In this document: positions 1-8,155 of the stretch, piece after piece
Layout: every line of letters begins with the position of its first letter
Position numbering within the stretch: position 1 is the first letter of the stretch
Assembly: GCA_017506845.1 (NCBI GenBank)
Contig: JAFVMP010000183.1
Coordinates: 1 to 10,569 of the forward strand
Reading direction: 5' to 3'
Source of the DNA: Campylobacter sp.
GTDB lineage: Bacteria > Campylobacterota > Campylobacteria > Campylobacterales > Campylobacteraceae
Length of the DNA: 10,569 nucleotides
Position numbers and translations under genes: made by a program
The notes under the pieces: model-generated
Databases searched by the model: none
What the model saw: the letters and a program-made list of their open reading frames with translations, nothing else
Told to the model about the DNA's origin: nothing

Positions 1-336
1 ATTTACTACGCGATTTGCATCCATATTAGTCTCTAAATCCCCTTCAACTACACCAATTTTTAATCCACTAGCCTTTATAGTTGCTTCTAAAAGCGTAGTT
101 TTGCCAGCACCTGGACTACTCATCAAATTTATACAAAGTAGTCCATACTCATCAAGATGAGCTCTATTGTGAGCTGCTTCGTGATCATTATCTTTTAATA
201 TTTTCTCTACTACTTCAATAGTCTTTTTTTCATTTAACACCGGATGGTCATGATGACCGTGATGGTGATGATTATGATGATCATCGTGACTATGATGATG
301 CGATCCACCCATACTACAACCACAATCTTTACACAT
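1..336 (-). CDS. hypB: HypB, hydrogenase nickel-insertion GTPase (N-terminal 112 residues, cut by window edge)
   Basis: Cytoplasmic GTPase that, with HypA, delivers nickel to the hydrogenase large subunit after the Fe(CN)2CO group is in place. The visible part starts with MCKDCGC, the high-affinity CxxCGC nickel site known from E. coli HypB. A His-rich stretch follows at residues 13-31, with 13 His in 19 residues. The P-loop SSPGAGKTT lies near residues 73-81, and the [13 protein letters not shown] segment at 98-110 matches the switch/metal-site region of the family. The ATG at 336 is preceded by AAGGAG with good spacing. The gene starts 40 nt after the hypF stop and is probably the next gene of the same operon. 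The rest of the GTPase domain, and probably hypC/D/E/A, lie beyond the left edge (inference). The family assignment is secure; only the C-terminus is unseen. Confidence 0.95.
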   Translation of the reverse strand, partial: MCKDCGCSMGGSHHHSHDDHHNHHHHGHHDHPVLNEKKTIEVVEKILKDNDHEAAHNRAHLDEYGLLCINLMSSPGAGKTTLLEATIKASGLKIGVVEGDLETNMDANRVVN

Positions 337-376
337 AATATCTCCTTAATTTTAAAACAATTAATAATCTTATATA

Positions 377-2599
377 TTAAAGCTTAGTATTATATCTAAG
401 CAGATTTAAGCCAAAGTAAATCTGCCCCATAGCAATACCAGAATCATTCATAGGTTCATTAATTGGCAGATAATATTTAATATCATAGCGTCTAAACTCA
501 GATATAGTTCTTTTTAACAAAGCTCTATTTTGCCATACTCCACCACATAAAACAACTGGAAGATTATGCATTTTAGCAATCTTTAGAGCCAAATTTGAGA
601 TTCCATTTATAAAAGCAGTAGCTGCTACTTCCATAGGATCATTTAAAGCGCCTATAAAGGCATTTTTATAATTAATTACATCTTCATCTATTTCAAATTC
701 ATAGGCCGCATTTATATTTTCATCATATAAAGCCTCAAGCATCATAGGGGCTTGTGCATCATAGGTTATAACTGGCAAATTTAGCACAATTGCAGCAAAT
801 GCATCAAAAATTCTACCAAGCGAGCTAGTATCTACTATATTTAATCTATTTTTTAAGATTTTATCTAGGTTTGCTCTTTGAATTTGAGGTACTATGGCAT
901 CTATTTTTGGTGAGTTTAGATTGTATTTTTTTGCTATTGCGTAAGCTAGATAGTAGATATTTTTTATCCCTTTATCTGCTCCAATAAGCTCAAAATTATC
1001 AAAATGCATAACTCTTTTAAACTCATTATCCTTGCATCTTAGCACTTCGCCACCCCATATAGTAGCGTCCTGGCCATATCCAGTTCCATCAAAGCTAAGA
1101 GCTAAAACTTCACAATCTAAGCCATTTTCTAGCATTACACTAAGAGCATGAGCGTGATGATGATAGACCTTATAAATCTCTTTATCTTTAAAATTATTTA
1201 CAAATCCAAAATGTGGATGGGCATCACCTACTATAAAATCAAACTCAAACCCATAAATACTCTTAAAACTCTCTAGCAACTCATCAAATCTTTTAATCAC
1301 TGCTAAAGAGCCCATATCGCCAATATATGGAGAGCTAAAGATAAGGCCATCTTTATAGATAGCAAATTGATTTTTCATCAAACTCCCAAGCGCTAAAAAG
1401 CACCCTTTTGGCGCATCTTTTAATCCTAAATTCAAAGGTATAATATTGGGCTTTAATCCACGAGAAGTTCGAAGATAAATTGGCTTTGAAAATAGCTCAA
1501 AACAGATGCTATCATCGCTTGGATTTACAATATCTCTATCATTATCAAGAGCATAATCACACACACTACCAAGTCTGCTAGCAAGCTCATCAAAGTTTGT
1601 TAAAATAGGCTCTTTGCTCGGGTTTGCGCTAGTAGCGATAATTGGAGAGTTTAATCTATCTAATAGCATTATATGAAGTGGAGTTGGTGGTAAAAATATA
1701 CCAACGCTTCCTACGCCACTAGATATTGACTTAGGTAGATTATTTTTAGATTTTAATAAAACAATAGGTTTTAAATTTGAGTTTAAAATCTTAGCTTCAC
1801 TCTCATTAATATAAGCATAATCACAAGCCATATCAAGATCTTTACACATTATAGCTAAAGGTTTATGCGGACGCCTTTTACGCTCTTTTAAAGATGATAC
1901 AGCCTCACTATTTAGAGCATTGCAAACAAGATGAAATCCGCCAACTCCTTTAATAGCTATGATTTTGCCATCTTTTAAATCATCTATACATCTTTTAAGA
2001 GCATCTTTATTATTTGCAAGAATTTTGCCATCTAAACTCTTATAGCTTAGCTTTGGGCCGCAGTTTTTACATGCTACTGGCTGAGCATGATAACGGCGAT
2101 TAGTTGGGTCTTTATACTCATCTTGGCACTGTTTGCACATATTAAATTTACCCATTGTAGTATTTATTCTATCATATGGCAAGCTTTTAATTAAAGAAAA
2201 TCTAGGACCGCAGTTTGTGCAGTTGATAAATGGATGGTTATAGCGTCGATTCATAGGATCTTTTAATTCAGATTTACACTCATCGCATATAGCAAAATCA
2301 GGCAAAATCGGCGCAAATTTATAGCTTTCTTGCGAGCTAATTATATTAAAATCATCATACTTTTTATCGCTATTGCTAATAATAATGTTATCTATTCTAG
2401 CTAGTGGAGGTAGATCTATTTTAAGCTTAGATATAAACTCATCAATATTTTTCTCATCGCCACAAAGTTCAATTTTCACACCGCTAGAATCATTTAATAC
2501 AGTTCCATTTAGCTCAAGATTTTTAGCTAATGAATAGACAAAAGGGCGGAATCCAACACCTTGAACCAGCCCAAAAACTTCAATCTTAATTGATCTCAA
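377..2599 (-). CDS. hypF: HypF, carbamoyltransferase of hydrogenase cyanide-ligand synthesis
   Basis: Cytoplasmic maturation enzyme that converts carbamoyl phosphate to carbamoyl-AMP and passes the carbamoyl group to the HypE C-terminal Cys, the source of the active-site CN ligands. All domains are visible in 740 residues, the usual length. An acylphosphatase domain (1-90) carries VQGVGFRPF with Arg18, and Asn36. A double zinc finger has CxxC pairs at 105/108, 127/130, 155/158 and 177/180 with 18-24-18 spacing. A YrdC-like domain (about 200-380) has KRRPHKPLAIM and SAN. A Kae1/TsaD-like domain (about 400-735) has HHHAH at 480-484, DGTGYG at 504-509 and CGGVWQNR near the C-terminus. The start codon is TTG and overlaps the hydE stop by 14 nt. 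It lacks a clear Shine-Dalgarno, so translation is probably coupled to hydE. The start fits where the acylphosphatase fold begins. All catalytic motifs are intact. Confidence 0.97.
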   Translation of the reverse strand: MRSIKIEVFGLVQGVGFRPFVYSLAKNLELNGTVLNDSSGVKIELCGDEKNIDEFISKLKIDLPPLARIDNIIISNSDKKYDDFNIISSQESYKFAPILPDFAICDECKSELKDPMNRRYNHPFINCTNCGPRFSLIKSLPYDRINTTMGKFNMCKQCQDEYKDPTNRRYHAQPVACKNCGPKLSYKSLDGKILANNKDALKRCIDDLKDGKIIAIKGVGGFHLVCNALNSEAVSSLKERKRRPHKPLAIMCKDLDMACDYAYINESEAKILNSNLKPIVLLKSKNNLPKSISSGVGSVGIFLPPTPLHIMLLDRLNSPIIATSANPSKEPILTNFDELASRLGSVCDYALDNDRDIVNPSDDSICFELFSKPIYLRTSRGLKPNIIPLNLGLKDAPKGCFLALGSLMKNQFAIYKDGLIFSSPYIGDMGSLAVIKRFDELLESFKSIYGFEFDFIVGDAHPHFGFVNNFKDKEIYKVYHHHAHALSVMLENGLDCEVLALSFDGTGYGQDATIWGGEVLRCKDNEFKRVMHFDNFELIGADKGIKNIYYLAYAIAKKYNLNSPKIDAIVPQIQRANLDKILKNRLNIVDTSSLGRIFDAFAAIVLNLPVITYDAQAPMMLEALYDENINAAYEFEIDEDVINYKNAFIGALNDPMEVAATAFINGISNLALKIAKMHNLPVVLCGGVWQNRALLKRTISEFRRYDIKYYLPINEPMNDSGIAMGQIYFGLNLLRYNTKL

Positions 2600-4025
2600 G
2601 TGGATAGTGTCCGCTAAATTTACTTTTATAATTTGAATTACAAAACTTTAAAGCCAAATTTGCAATTACAGGATTAGCAAAAAGATTTCCGCTAAATATC
2701 ATACCTTCACACTCTAACTCATCTTTTAAAATATCGCCAAAATCACTTAAAAAAAATGCCAAACTCTCCAAACAGCCAAAGCTAATATTCTTCGCATCTG
2801 CTCCAGCTAGCCTAAAACTCATCGTACTTCTAATAGCTCTTACCCAATCAAATTCGCTCTTGCTGCTCATTTTATAATCAATTCTTACCCCTTTTAAACC
2901 ACTATAATCTCTAGCATAGTTTAAAATTTGACCATTATATCCTAGAATTTGATCAATTATCATAAATAGCGAATAAAAATTATTAGATAAATTTATAGTG
3001 CCATTTGGTAGCTTGTACTCTTTTTGATAGTTTGCAAGCAACCTATCACCACCATCAAATTCAGAAATTTTTTGCCAAATTTCTTCAAAACTCTTTGGCA
3101 AATTAATTCTAAGCATATCAAATTCATCTTCTCCCTTATAAACTTTGATAAAATCGCTATATTTTTGACTTAAAAATACTCTAGCGATTGTAGAATTTGC
3201 TACACCTAACTCACTTACACAAAGACCAAAAAGAGCGTAATTTTTATCATCAAATGAGTTTATAAACTCCATCTCTTTAGTTTTTATAAACTCTCCAGCT
3301 CTAATAATTAAAATTCTCTCATCTAAGATTGATACTTTCATATCATCTTTAGAGCTTTTAATAGATAAAAAATTTATCCCATTTTCACTTAGGGCTTGAG
3401 CAATCTTATAAATATTAATATCCCAAGCACTTCTAACATCAAAATATAGTGGTGCATCTTTGTGATTGCTGCGATATATCGCATTAGTACGCAAATTTAT
3501 AACCGGCTTTTCAAAACTAGCAAGAGCGATTAGAGATTTTTCATCGCATACAAAAATTTTAGCTGCATTTTTAAGATTTGTTGGTAGTATATAATCACAA
3601 TCAAAACTGCTAAATTTAGATATCTCATAACCATCATAATTTATAGTTTTACCAGCCATTATATCTTTTATAGCATTAGCTATAAATATATTATCACTTT
3701 TAAAGCCAAATTCATTTTCATCTGATTTTAAAGCATTTGGAGTAATATTTTTAAAACTAAAATCAAACTCAAATTCGCTATTTTTTGGTAATTCATCAGC
3801 TAAACTAACCTTGGACTCTTCAATAAAAATTGAGTGCGGAACTAAATTTATATACTCATCGCTAAATTTGGCTAGTTCGTTCTCATTGCCTTCTACATAT
3901 AATTTTATAGATCTATTTTGAGCCGTAATGGAATATTTTAAAGCACTTTTTTTAGCCCAAAAATCTAAAAAAAACGCTAAAACCGAGCCATCATTTGCAC
4001 AACTAAATTCAAAGCAAAGTATCAA
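2586..4025 (-). CDS. hydE: HydE, epsilonproteobacterial hydrogenase accessory protein; degenerate HypF-like protein
   Basis: Position after hydABCD and length (479 residues from the preferred start) fit HydE of Wolinella/Helicobacter-type hydrogenase operons, an accessory protein of unclear biochemistry. By eye it aligns with the neighbouring HypF over several stretches. Residues 37-46 (NRSIKLYVEG) and the following acidic helix match the second half of the acylphosphatase domain. FEKPVINLRT (171-180) matches FSKPIYLRT of HypF. The C-terminus, with SGNLFANPVIANL (445-457), matches CGGVWQNRALLKR. The acylphosphatase Arg motif, all CxxC zinc fingers, HHHAH and DGTGYG are missing, so carbamoyl chemistry is unlikely. 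A TTG at 4025 lies 5 nt after AAAAAGGAG and overlaps the hydD TGA (TTGA). A longer reading from GTG at 4043 would place the start upstream of that site. It is not the radical-SAM HydE of FeFe hydrogenases. A scaffold or chaperone role in maturation is inference. Confidence 0.8.
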   Translation of the reverse strand: MILCFEFSCANDGSVLAFFLDFWAKKSALKYSITAQNRSIKLYVEGNENELAKFSDEYINLVPHSIFIEESKVSLADELPKNSEFEFDFSFKNITPNALKSDENEFGFKSDNIFIANAIKDIMAGKTINYDGYEISKFSSFDCDYILPTNLKNAAKIFVCDEKSLIALASFEKPVINLRTNAIYRSNHKDAPLYFDVRSAWDINIYKIAQALSENGINFLSIKSSKDDMKVSILDERILIIRAGEFIKTKEMEFINSFDDKNYALFGLCVSELGVANSTIARVFLSQKYSDFIKVYKGEDEFDMLRINLPKSFEEIWQKISEFDGGDRLLANYQKEYKLPNGTINLSNNFYSLFMIIDQILGYNGQILNYARDYSGLKGVRIDYKMSSKSEFDWVRAIRSTMSFRLAGADAKNISFGCLESLAFFLSDFGDILKDELECEGMIFSGNLFANPVIANLALKFCNSNYKSKFSGHYPLEIN

Positions 4026-4561
4026 AATTGCTCCTTTTTCCACTCATCAGCCATATCTTGCACACCTTTATCATCTATCCTTTCATAGCTAAAGCCTAAA
4101 TTTGAAAGCTCTTTTAATACTATCTTTTCCATTAAATTCGTAGATTTTTTAATCTCATCGCTAAGCTCAAAACTCATTGGAACAATTCTTCTAGGTATTA
4201 CACCTATTATTTTAGTTTGTGGTCTATCACCTACTAAATCCATCATTTCAATAGTTTGAAGCATCTCTACCTCATGAGCTGACCCAGACCAATTAATGCT
4301 CTTTGGCATATCATCAAAATCAAAGAAATATACATCTCCTATCTGCCCACCATCAGCATCAATGCAATCAATTACTATTAAGTAATCACTATCAGCCATT
4401 ATTGGAGTTAGATGATTTGCTAAAGTACCACCATCTACAAATTTTAAACTATGTTCTTTGGAATTAAATTTAAAGTTATTCTCAATCATCTTAATAAAAT
4501 GAACGCCGACACCTTCGTCGGCGAACATTACATTTCCTACTCCTAGGATTAAAACACGCAT
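4022..4561 (-). CDS. hydD: HydD, nickel-dependent hydrogenase maturation endopeptidase (M52 family)
   Basis: HyaD/HybD-type protease that removes the C-terminal peptide of the large subunit once nickel is in place. The three nickel-probing residues of E. coli HybD (Glu16, Asp62, His93) have counterparts here: Glu16 in ADEGVGVH, Asp65 in VIDCIDAD and His96 in SGSAHEVEM. The N-terminal VLILGVGNVMFADEG is the family signature. The 179 residues are close to the usual length, with a short charged C-terminal tail. The ATG directly abuts the hydC stop (TAG|ATG, zero spacing), and the TGA overlaps the likely hydE TTG, so all three genes are probably coupled. The substrate is expected to be HydB of the same operon, cut after His554 (inference from family). 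Codons 13-20 form an unusually GC-rich hairpin, listed separately. Confidence 0.95.
   Translation of the reverse strand: MRVLILGVGNVMFADEGVGVHFIKMIENNFKFNSKEHSLKFVDGGTLANHLTPIMADSDYLIVIDCIDADGGQIGDVYFFDFDDMPKSINWSGSAHEVEMLQTIEMMDLVGDRPQTKIIGVIPRRIVPMSFELSDEIKKSTNLMEKIVLKELSNLGFSYERIDDKGVQDMADEWKKEQF
4031..4039 (-). promoter_or_regulatory. Ribosome binding site deciding the hydE start
   Basis: The minus strand reads AAAAAGGAG, then CAATT, then TTG (4025-4023). The 5-nt spacing points to TTG as the true hydE start rather than the in-frame GTG at 4043, which would lie upstream of this site. The site sits inside the last codons of hydD, so hydD translation runs through it and ends at TGA overlapping the TTG. 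Confidence 0.7.
4504..4523 (-). repeat. GC-rich inverted repeat / RNA hairpin in the hydD start region
   Basis: CGCCGAC (4504-4510) and GTCGGCG (4517-4523) form a perfect 7-bp stem with a 6-nt loop. It lies about 40-60 nt into hydD, in a gene that is otherwise AT-rich. It encodes part of the conserved FADEGVGV nickel-site motif, but does so with a run of C-ending codons (TTC GCC GAC, GTC GGC) unlike the surrounding codon use. It could form in the mRNA; any effect on hydD translation or on mRNA stability is inference. Confidence 0.55.
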
Positions 4562-5239
4562 CTACTTCTCTTTTGGGAATTTGTAGCCGCTAATTATTGC
4601 ATCCATAGCGCCATCTTTGCCTTTTATAGCGTTAAATATTGCCATATATATGTGAGCTACCATAAATATAAAGATAATCCACATAGCTATATGGTGAATT
4701 TGGCGTACATTTGCTAAGCCACCCATCCAAGTCTCAACAACTCTCATAGGCTCATACAAAAATCCGCCAAGTCCTTCATGATATACATGCACATATAAGA
4801 TTAATCCTGTAAGACAGATAACAAAAAGAACAATATAAAAGAATAGATAAGATGCAAATTGCAATGGATTATATGTCCCATGCATATGCGGATGCTTACC
4901 TAAGAATAGATAATATTTAATTTGAGCAATCCAAACTTTAATATCTAAAAAATCTTTTACACTCACTCTTTCAATATGGCTTTGTTTATCAAAAAAGAAT
5001 AAATAGCACTTAAAGATAAAGCAACCAATCAATATAAACCCAGCTACTTGATGAACTGCACGCCATTTAGCGTTCATAAAATTTATAGGCTCACCAGTTA
5101 TAACTGGACTAACAAATACATAAGCTAGGTAAAATCCGCTTACACTCAAAACTACAATAGCTATAGCTCTAATCCAGTGTGTAAGGCGAAGTCCTATGCT
5201 AAATTCATACTCAGCGATATGTTTTTTACTACTTTTCAT
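4562..5239 (-). CDS. hydC: HydC, di-haem cytochrome b membrane anchor of NiFe hydrogenase
   Basis: Integral membrane subunit that takes electrons from HydA through two b haems and reduces menaquinone. The 225 residues contain four hydrophobic helices, at about 24-44, 62-83, 128-150 and 183-205. Candidate haem ligands are His21 (LTHWIRA), His63 (RAVHQVAG), His182 or His183 (RQIHHIAMW) and His196 (MVAHIYM), which match the spacing of the four ligands in Wolinella HydC and the HyaC family. The loop GKHPHMHGTYNPLQ (114-127) before helix III is the conserved segment tied to the quinone site in this family. The start is ATG after GGGAG with 5-nt spacing, 10 nt after the hydB stop. The stop TAG abuts the hydD ATG. 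There is no sign of damage. Confidence 0.95.
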   Translation of the reverse strand: MKSSKKHIAEYEFSIGLRLTHWIRAIAIVVLSVSGFYLAYVFVSPVITGEPINFMNAKWRAVHQVAGFILIGCFIFKCYLFFFDKQSHIERVSVKDFLDIKVWIAQIKYYLFLGKHPHMHGTYNPLQFASYLFFYIVLFVICLTGLILYVHVYHEGLGGFLYEPMRVVETWMGGLANVRQIHHIAMWIIFIFMVAHIYMAIFNAIKGKDGAMDAIISGYKFPKEK

Positions 5240-5249
5240 ATCTGCTCCC

Positions 5250-6971
5250 TTAGATTAAATTCGGATTTACTTTATAGCTACTTAATTCATTGCCTTTTGT
5301 ATCCATTACATGAACCGCACAAGCAATACACGGATCATATGAGTGGATTTTACGCACTATCTCTAAAGGCTGTTTTAAATCAGCAATTTTCAAGCCGATT
5401 AAGCACGCTTCATAGCTAGCCATCTGTCCTTTTGCATCTTTTGGACTTGCGTTCCATGTAGATGGAACTACAGCTTGCCAATTTTCAATCACGCCATTTT
5501 TAATTCTACACCAGTGGCTTAACATACCTCTTGGTACATTACCTATAAATCTACCTTTATACTCTTTATTAGCATCAATTTGATATTTAGCACATGTGCT
5601 ATCATCAACTTTTAAATTCTCAATTAGATTATTTAGTGCTTTTAGAGCATTATCAGCAATGATTTTTGCCTCAATCATTCTGCATGCAGTTCTACCTAAA
5701 GTAGATAAAACAGCACTTACTGGCAAGCCAGTTTCAGCTAGGAATTTATCCACTACTGGAACTACATTTTTATTACCTTTTACATAATTTACTACAATAT
5801 TTGCAATTGGCCCTACTTGCATTGGAAGTGAGTTATATCTTGGAGCTTTAATCCAGCTATATTTACCAGCAATATCAAATACTTTTGACTCTTCCATCTC
5901 GCCTTTAGCATTTAGAGTTTTAGCATCTTTAAAACCTGTATAATTTGGCGTTGTATCACCATCATATGGATGAAGTGGTGCATCATTTTTATACCATGAA
6001 CGAGTAGCTTCTTCTGTTATTAGATTTTCATCTACTTCAAATACTTTAGAGATATCACCATTTAAGATATATCCACCATCAAATAGATACTCATTAGCAC
6101 CAATTTGGAAATCTTGATATGTCATTAAATTTGGCGTACCAATATCATTTACCACGCTTGGTTCATTTGCATAAGCTTTAGCAGCCATTACAAGATCTGG
6201 CCAATAAGCACGATTGATAAAGTCAGCCATCTCTTGGAATTTAACCATATACTCACCTAATCTTGCTGGGCTTTGAAGATCCATAACGCATGTTACGCCG
6301 CCTACAGTTAGACTTTGTGGATGAGGCTGTTTAGCACCAAATACAGCCATAGCTTGAGCGATTGTTCTTTGAAGTCTTAAGCACTCAAGATAGTGACTTA
6401 GAGCAATTAGGTTTTGCTCTGGAGTAAATTTATATGTAGAGTGACCCCAATAAGCATTAGCAAATGGCCCAAGATTGCCTTTTTCTACGAATTTTTTTAC
6501 TTTATCTTGAACTAATTTTAACTGATCTGCGCCACATGCATATGGAGTATCGCAATATTTAAATGCTTCTTGGCTAGCTTTTAGTGGATCTGCACTTAAT
6601 GCACTTACTACATCAACAAAATCAAGCGCATGAAGTTGATAGAAATGCACTGGATGGTCATGCATAAATAAAGCTGCATTCATAAGAGTTCTAGTTAGTT
6701 TTGCATTTAACGGAGGGACTATTTTTAGAGCATCTTCTACAGCCTCTATACCTGCTCTATAGTGTGAAAATGTACATACACCACAAATTCTTTGTGTCAT
6801 AAATCCAGCATCTCTAGGATCTCTACCTTTTACAATTACCTCAATACCACGCCAAAGAGTTGAGCCGCTATAAGCCTCTTTAACTACATTATTTTCATCT
6901 ACGATTACTTCTACACGAAGATGGCCTTCAATTCTTGTAATAGGATCTACTACTATTCTTTGTTCGCTCAT
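5250..6971 (-). CDS. hydB: HydB, NiFe hydrogenase large (catalytic) subunit
   Basis: Catalytic subunit holding the NiFe(CN)2CO centre, active in H2 oxidation on the periplasmic side. The N-terminal nickel motif is RICGVC (61-66) with His70. The C-terminal motif is DPCIACAVH (546-554), giving ligands Cys63, Cys66, Cys548 and Cys551. RIEGH near residues 13-17 supplies the conserved proton-path Glu. Residues 555-573 follow His554 and should be the 19-residue extension removed by HydD. At 573 residues it has the normal length for membrane-bound uptake enzymes. It has no signal peptide, as expected for a subunit co-exported with HydA through the Tat pathway. The ATG has AAGGAG upstream overlapping the end of hydA and starts 3 nt after the hydA stop. 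The motifs and the HydC partner fit the group 1 respiratory uptake class. Confidence 0.98.
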   Translation of the reverse strand: MSEQRIVVDPITRIEGHLRVEVIVDENNVVKEAYSGSTLWRGIEVIVKGRDPRDAGFMTQRICGVCTFSHYRAGIEAVEDALKIVPPLNAKLTRTLMNAALFMHDHPVHFYQLHALDFVDVVSALSADPLKASQEAFKYCDTPYACGADQLKLVQDKVKKFVEKGNLGPFANAYWGHSTYKFTPEQNLIALSHYLECLRLQRTIAQAMAVFGAKQPHPQSLTVGGVTCVMDLQSPARLGEYMVKFQEMADFINRAYWPDLVMAAKAYANEPSVVNDIGTPNLMTYQDFQIGANEYLFDGGYILNGDISKVFEVDENLITEEATRSWYKNDAPLHPYDGDTTPNYTGFKDAKTLNAKGEMEESKVFDIAGKYSWIKAPRYNSLPMQVGPIANIVVNYVKGNKNVVPVVDKFLAETGLPVSAVLSTLGRTACRMIEAKIIADNALKALNNLIENLKVDDSTCAKYQIDANKEYKGRFIGNVPRGMLSHWCRIKNGVIENWQAVVPSTWNASPKDAKGQMASYEACLIGLKIADLKQPLEIVRKIHSYDPCIACAVHVMDTKGNELSSYKVNPNLI

Positions 6972-6974
6972 ATT

Positions 6975-8126
6975 TTACTCCTTCTCTTTTGTTGCAGTAG
7001 CGATAAGTGCGTGAGCTGCGACGGCTACACCTGTGATTGCTAATACACCTATACCAATTTTATCGCTTATTGCATCAGCACCAAGCCCATCAAATACAGT
7101 ATGATATAATCTATCGCCTAGTGGCACCTCAAATGGCCCCATCTGATCCCAAAAATCTGGCTCAGAACAGCCGATACAGCCGTGACCTGCTTGAATTGGC
7201 CAACTTGTGTGTTGGTTAAATCTCTCACGAGAACAGTTATTAAATGTATATGGACCTTTACAACCTACTTTATATAGACAATATCCATCTTTTGCACCTT
7301 GATCGCCAAATTCTTGTACAAATTCACCAGCGTCAAATCTACCGCGTCTTTCGCATAGATCGTGAATTCTAAGACCATAAGCCCATTTTGGTCTATTATA
7401 TACATCAAGCGCTGGAAGAGTACCAAATAACAAGAAGTTAAGCACATTACCAACGATATTTTTTTCACTTGGAGGACAACCTGGGACATTAATTACTGGT
7501 TTATTTGTAATCTTATGGAGTGGCTGAGCATTTGTAGGGTTTGGAGCTGCTGCTTGGATACCGCCAAAGCTAGAGCATGTACCAATAGCAAAAATAGCAA
7601 GAGCATTATCACTAGCATGAATTGCATGCTCTCTACCTGTTGTTCCTTTTGGCCCTACTGTTAGATAAAATGCGCTATCACCATCTGGAATACCGCCTTC
7701 TACCATTAAGACATATTTGCCTTTATATTTTTGTATAGCGTGTTCTAGATTTTCTTCAGCTTGCCAGCCAGCTGCTGCCATAACTGTCTCATGATACTCT
7801 AAGCTAATATAATCAAAAATTAAACTATCAATGGTTGGAGCATCACTTCTTAAAAGACTCTCACTACATCCTGTACACTCTGCCATATGCAGCCAAATAA
7901 CTGGAAGCCTATCGCTAAGCTCAGCAGCTTGAGCTACCATCGGTGCAAAACTTGCAGGTAGAGCCATAAGAGCTGTCATAGCCCCTGCCCATTTCATAAA
8001 GTCACGACGAGTAAAACCATGCTCGCTTAATACTTCCATAATAGAACTATTTTCTTTCATTTTAGGAAGTTTGGCTAATTCTGCTAGCCTGTTTTGTATG
8101 GTGCTTAGATTGCGATTATCTACCAT
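6975..8126 (-). CDS. hydA: HydA, NiFe hydrogenase small (Fe-S) subunit with Tat signal
   Basis: Electron-transfer subunit carrying three Fe-S clusters from the NiFe site to HydC. A long n-region leads to the twin-arginine motif TRRDFMKWAG (Arg40-Arg41) and a hydrophobic stretch, with likely cleavage after AQA at about residue 67. Proximal cluster Cys are 84, 87, 184 and 217 (CTGC, GTC, GCPPS). Distal cluster ligands are His255, Cys258, Cys283 and Cys289. The medial 3Fe-4S cluster uses Cys298, Cys317 and Cys320. A C-terminal helix (about 356-378) anchors the protein in the membrane. The proximal site has CTGC, not the CTCC of oxygen-tolerant enzymes, so a standard oxygen-sensitive enzyme is expected. 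This is the first gene of the operon. The ATG at 8126 follows AAGGAG at good spacing, favouring the long n-region over the internal Met23. Confidence 0.97.
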   Translation of the reverse strand: MVDNRNLSTIQNRLAELAKLPKMKENSSIMEVLSEHGFTRRDFMKWAGAMTALMALPASFAPMVAQAAELSDRLPVIWLHMAECTGCSESLLRSDAPTIDSLIFDYISLEYHETVMAAAGWQAEENLEHAIQKYKGKYVLMVEGGIPDGDSAFYLTVGPKGTTGREHAIHASDNALAIFAIGTCSSFGGIQAAAPNPTNAQPLHKITNKPVINVPGCPPSEKNIVGNVLNFLLFGTLPALDVYNRPKWAYGLRIHDLCERRGRFDAGEFVQEFGDQGAKDGYCLYKVGCKGPYTFNNCSRERFNQHTSWPIQAGHGCIGCSEPDFWDQMGPFEVPLGDRLYHTVFDGLGADAISDKIGIGVLAITGVAVAAHALIATATKEKE

Positions 8127-8155
8127 AAAATTCTCCTTGAATTGAGATTAAATTT

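Noticed and set aside
241..300. Tandem repeat or CRISPR-like pattern of gatgatg/catcatg units
   Set aside because: These are the His codons of the HypB N-terminal metal-binding stretch, fully explained by coding.
2586..4025. HydE as the radical-SAM maturase of FeFe hydrogenases
   Set aside because: There is no CxxxCxxC motif, and the operon encodes a NiFe enzyme; the shared name is a coincidence.
5177..5787. Open frames on the plus strand opposite hydC and hydB
   Set aside because: They are short, lack RBS and recognisable composition, and lie antisense to well-supported genes.
7037..7489. Short open frames on both strands inside hydA
   Set aside because: They overlap the conserved HydA cluster-binding region in other frames and have no supporting signal.
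6975..8126. Oxygen-tolerant hydrogenase with six-Cys proximal cluster
   Set aside because: The proximal motif is CTGC and no extra Cys is found at the second supernumerary position, so it is the standard type.
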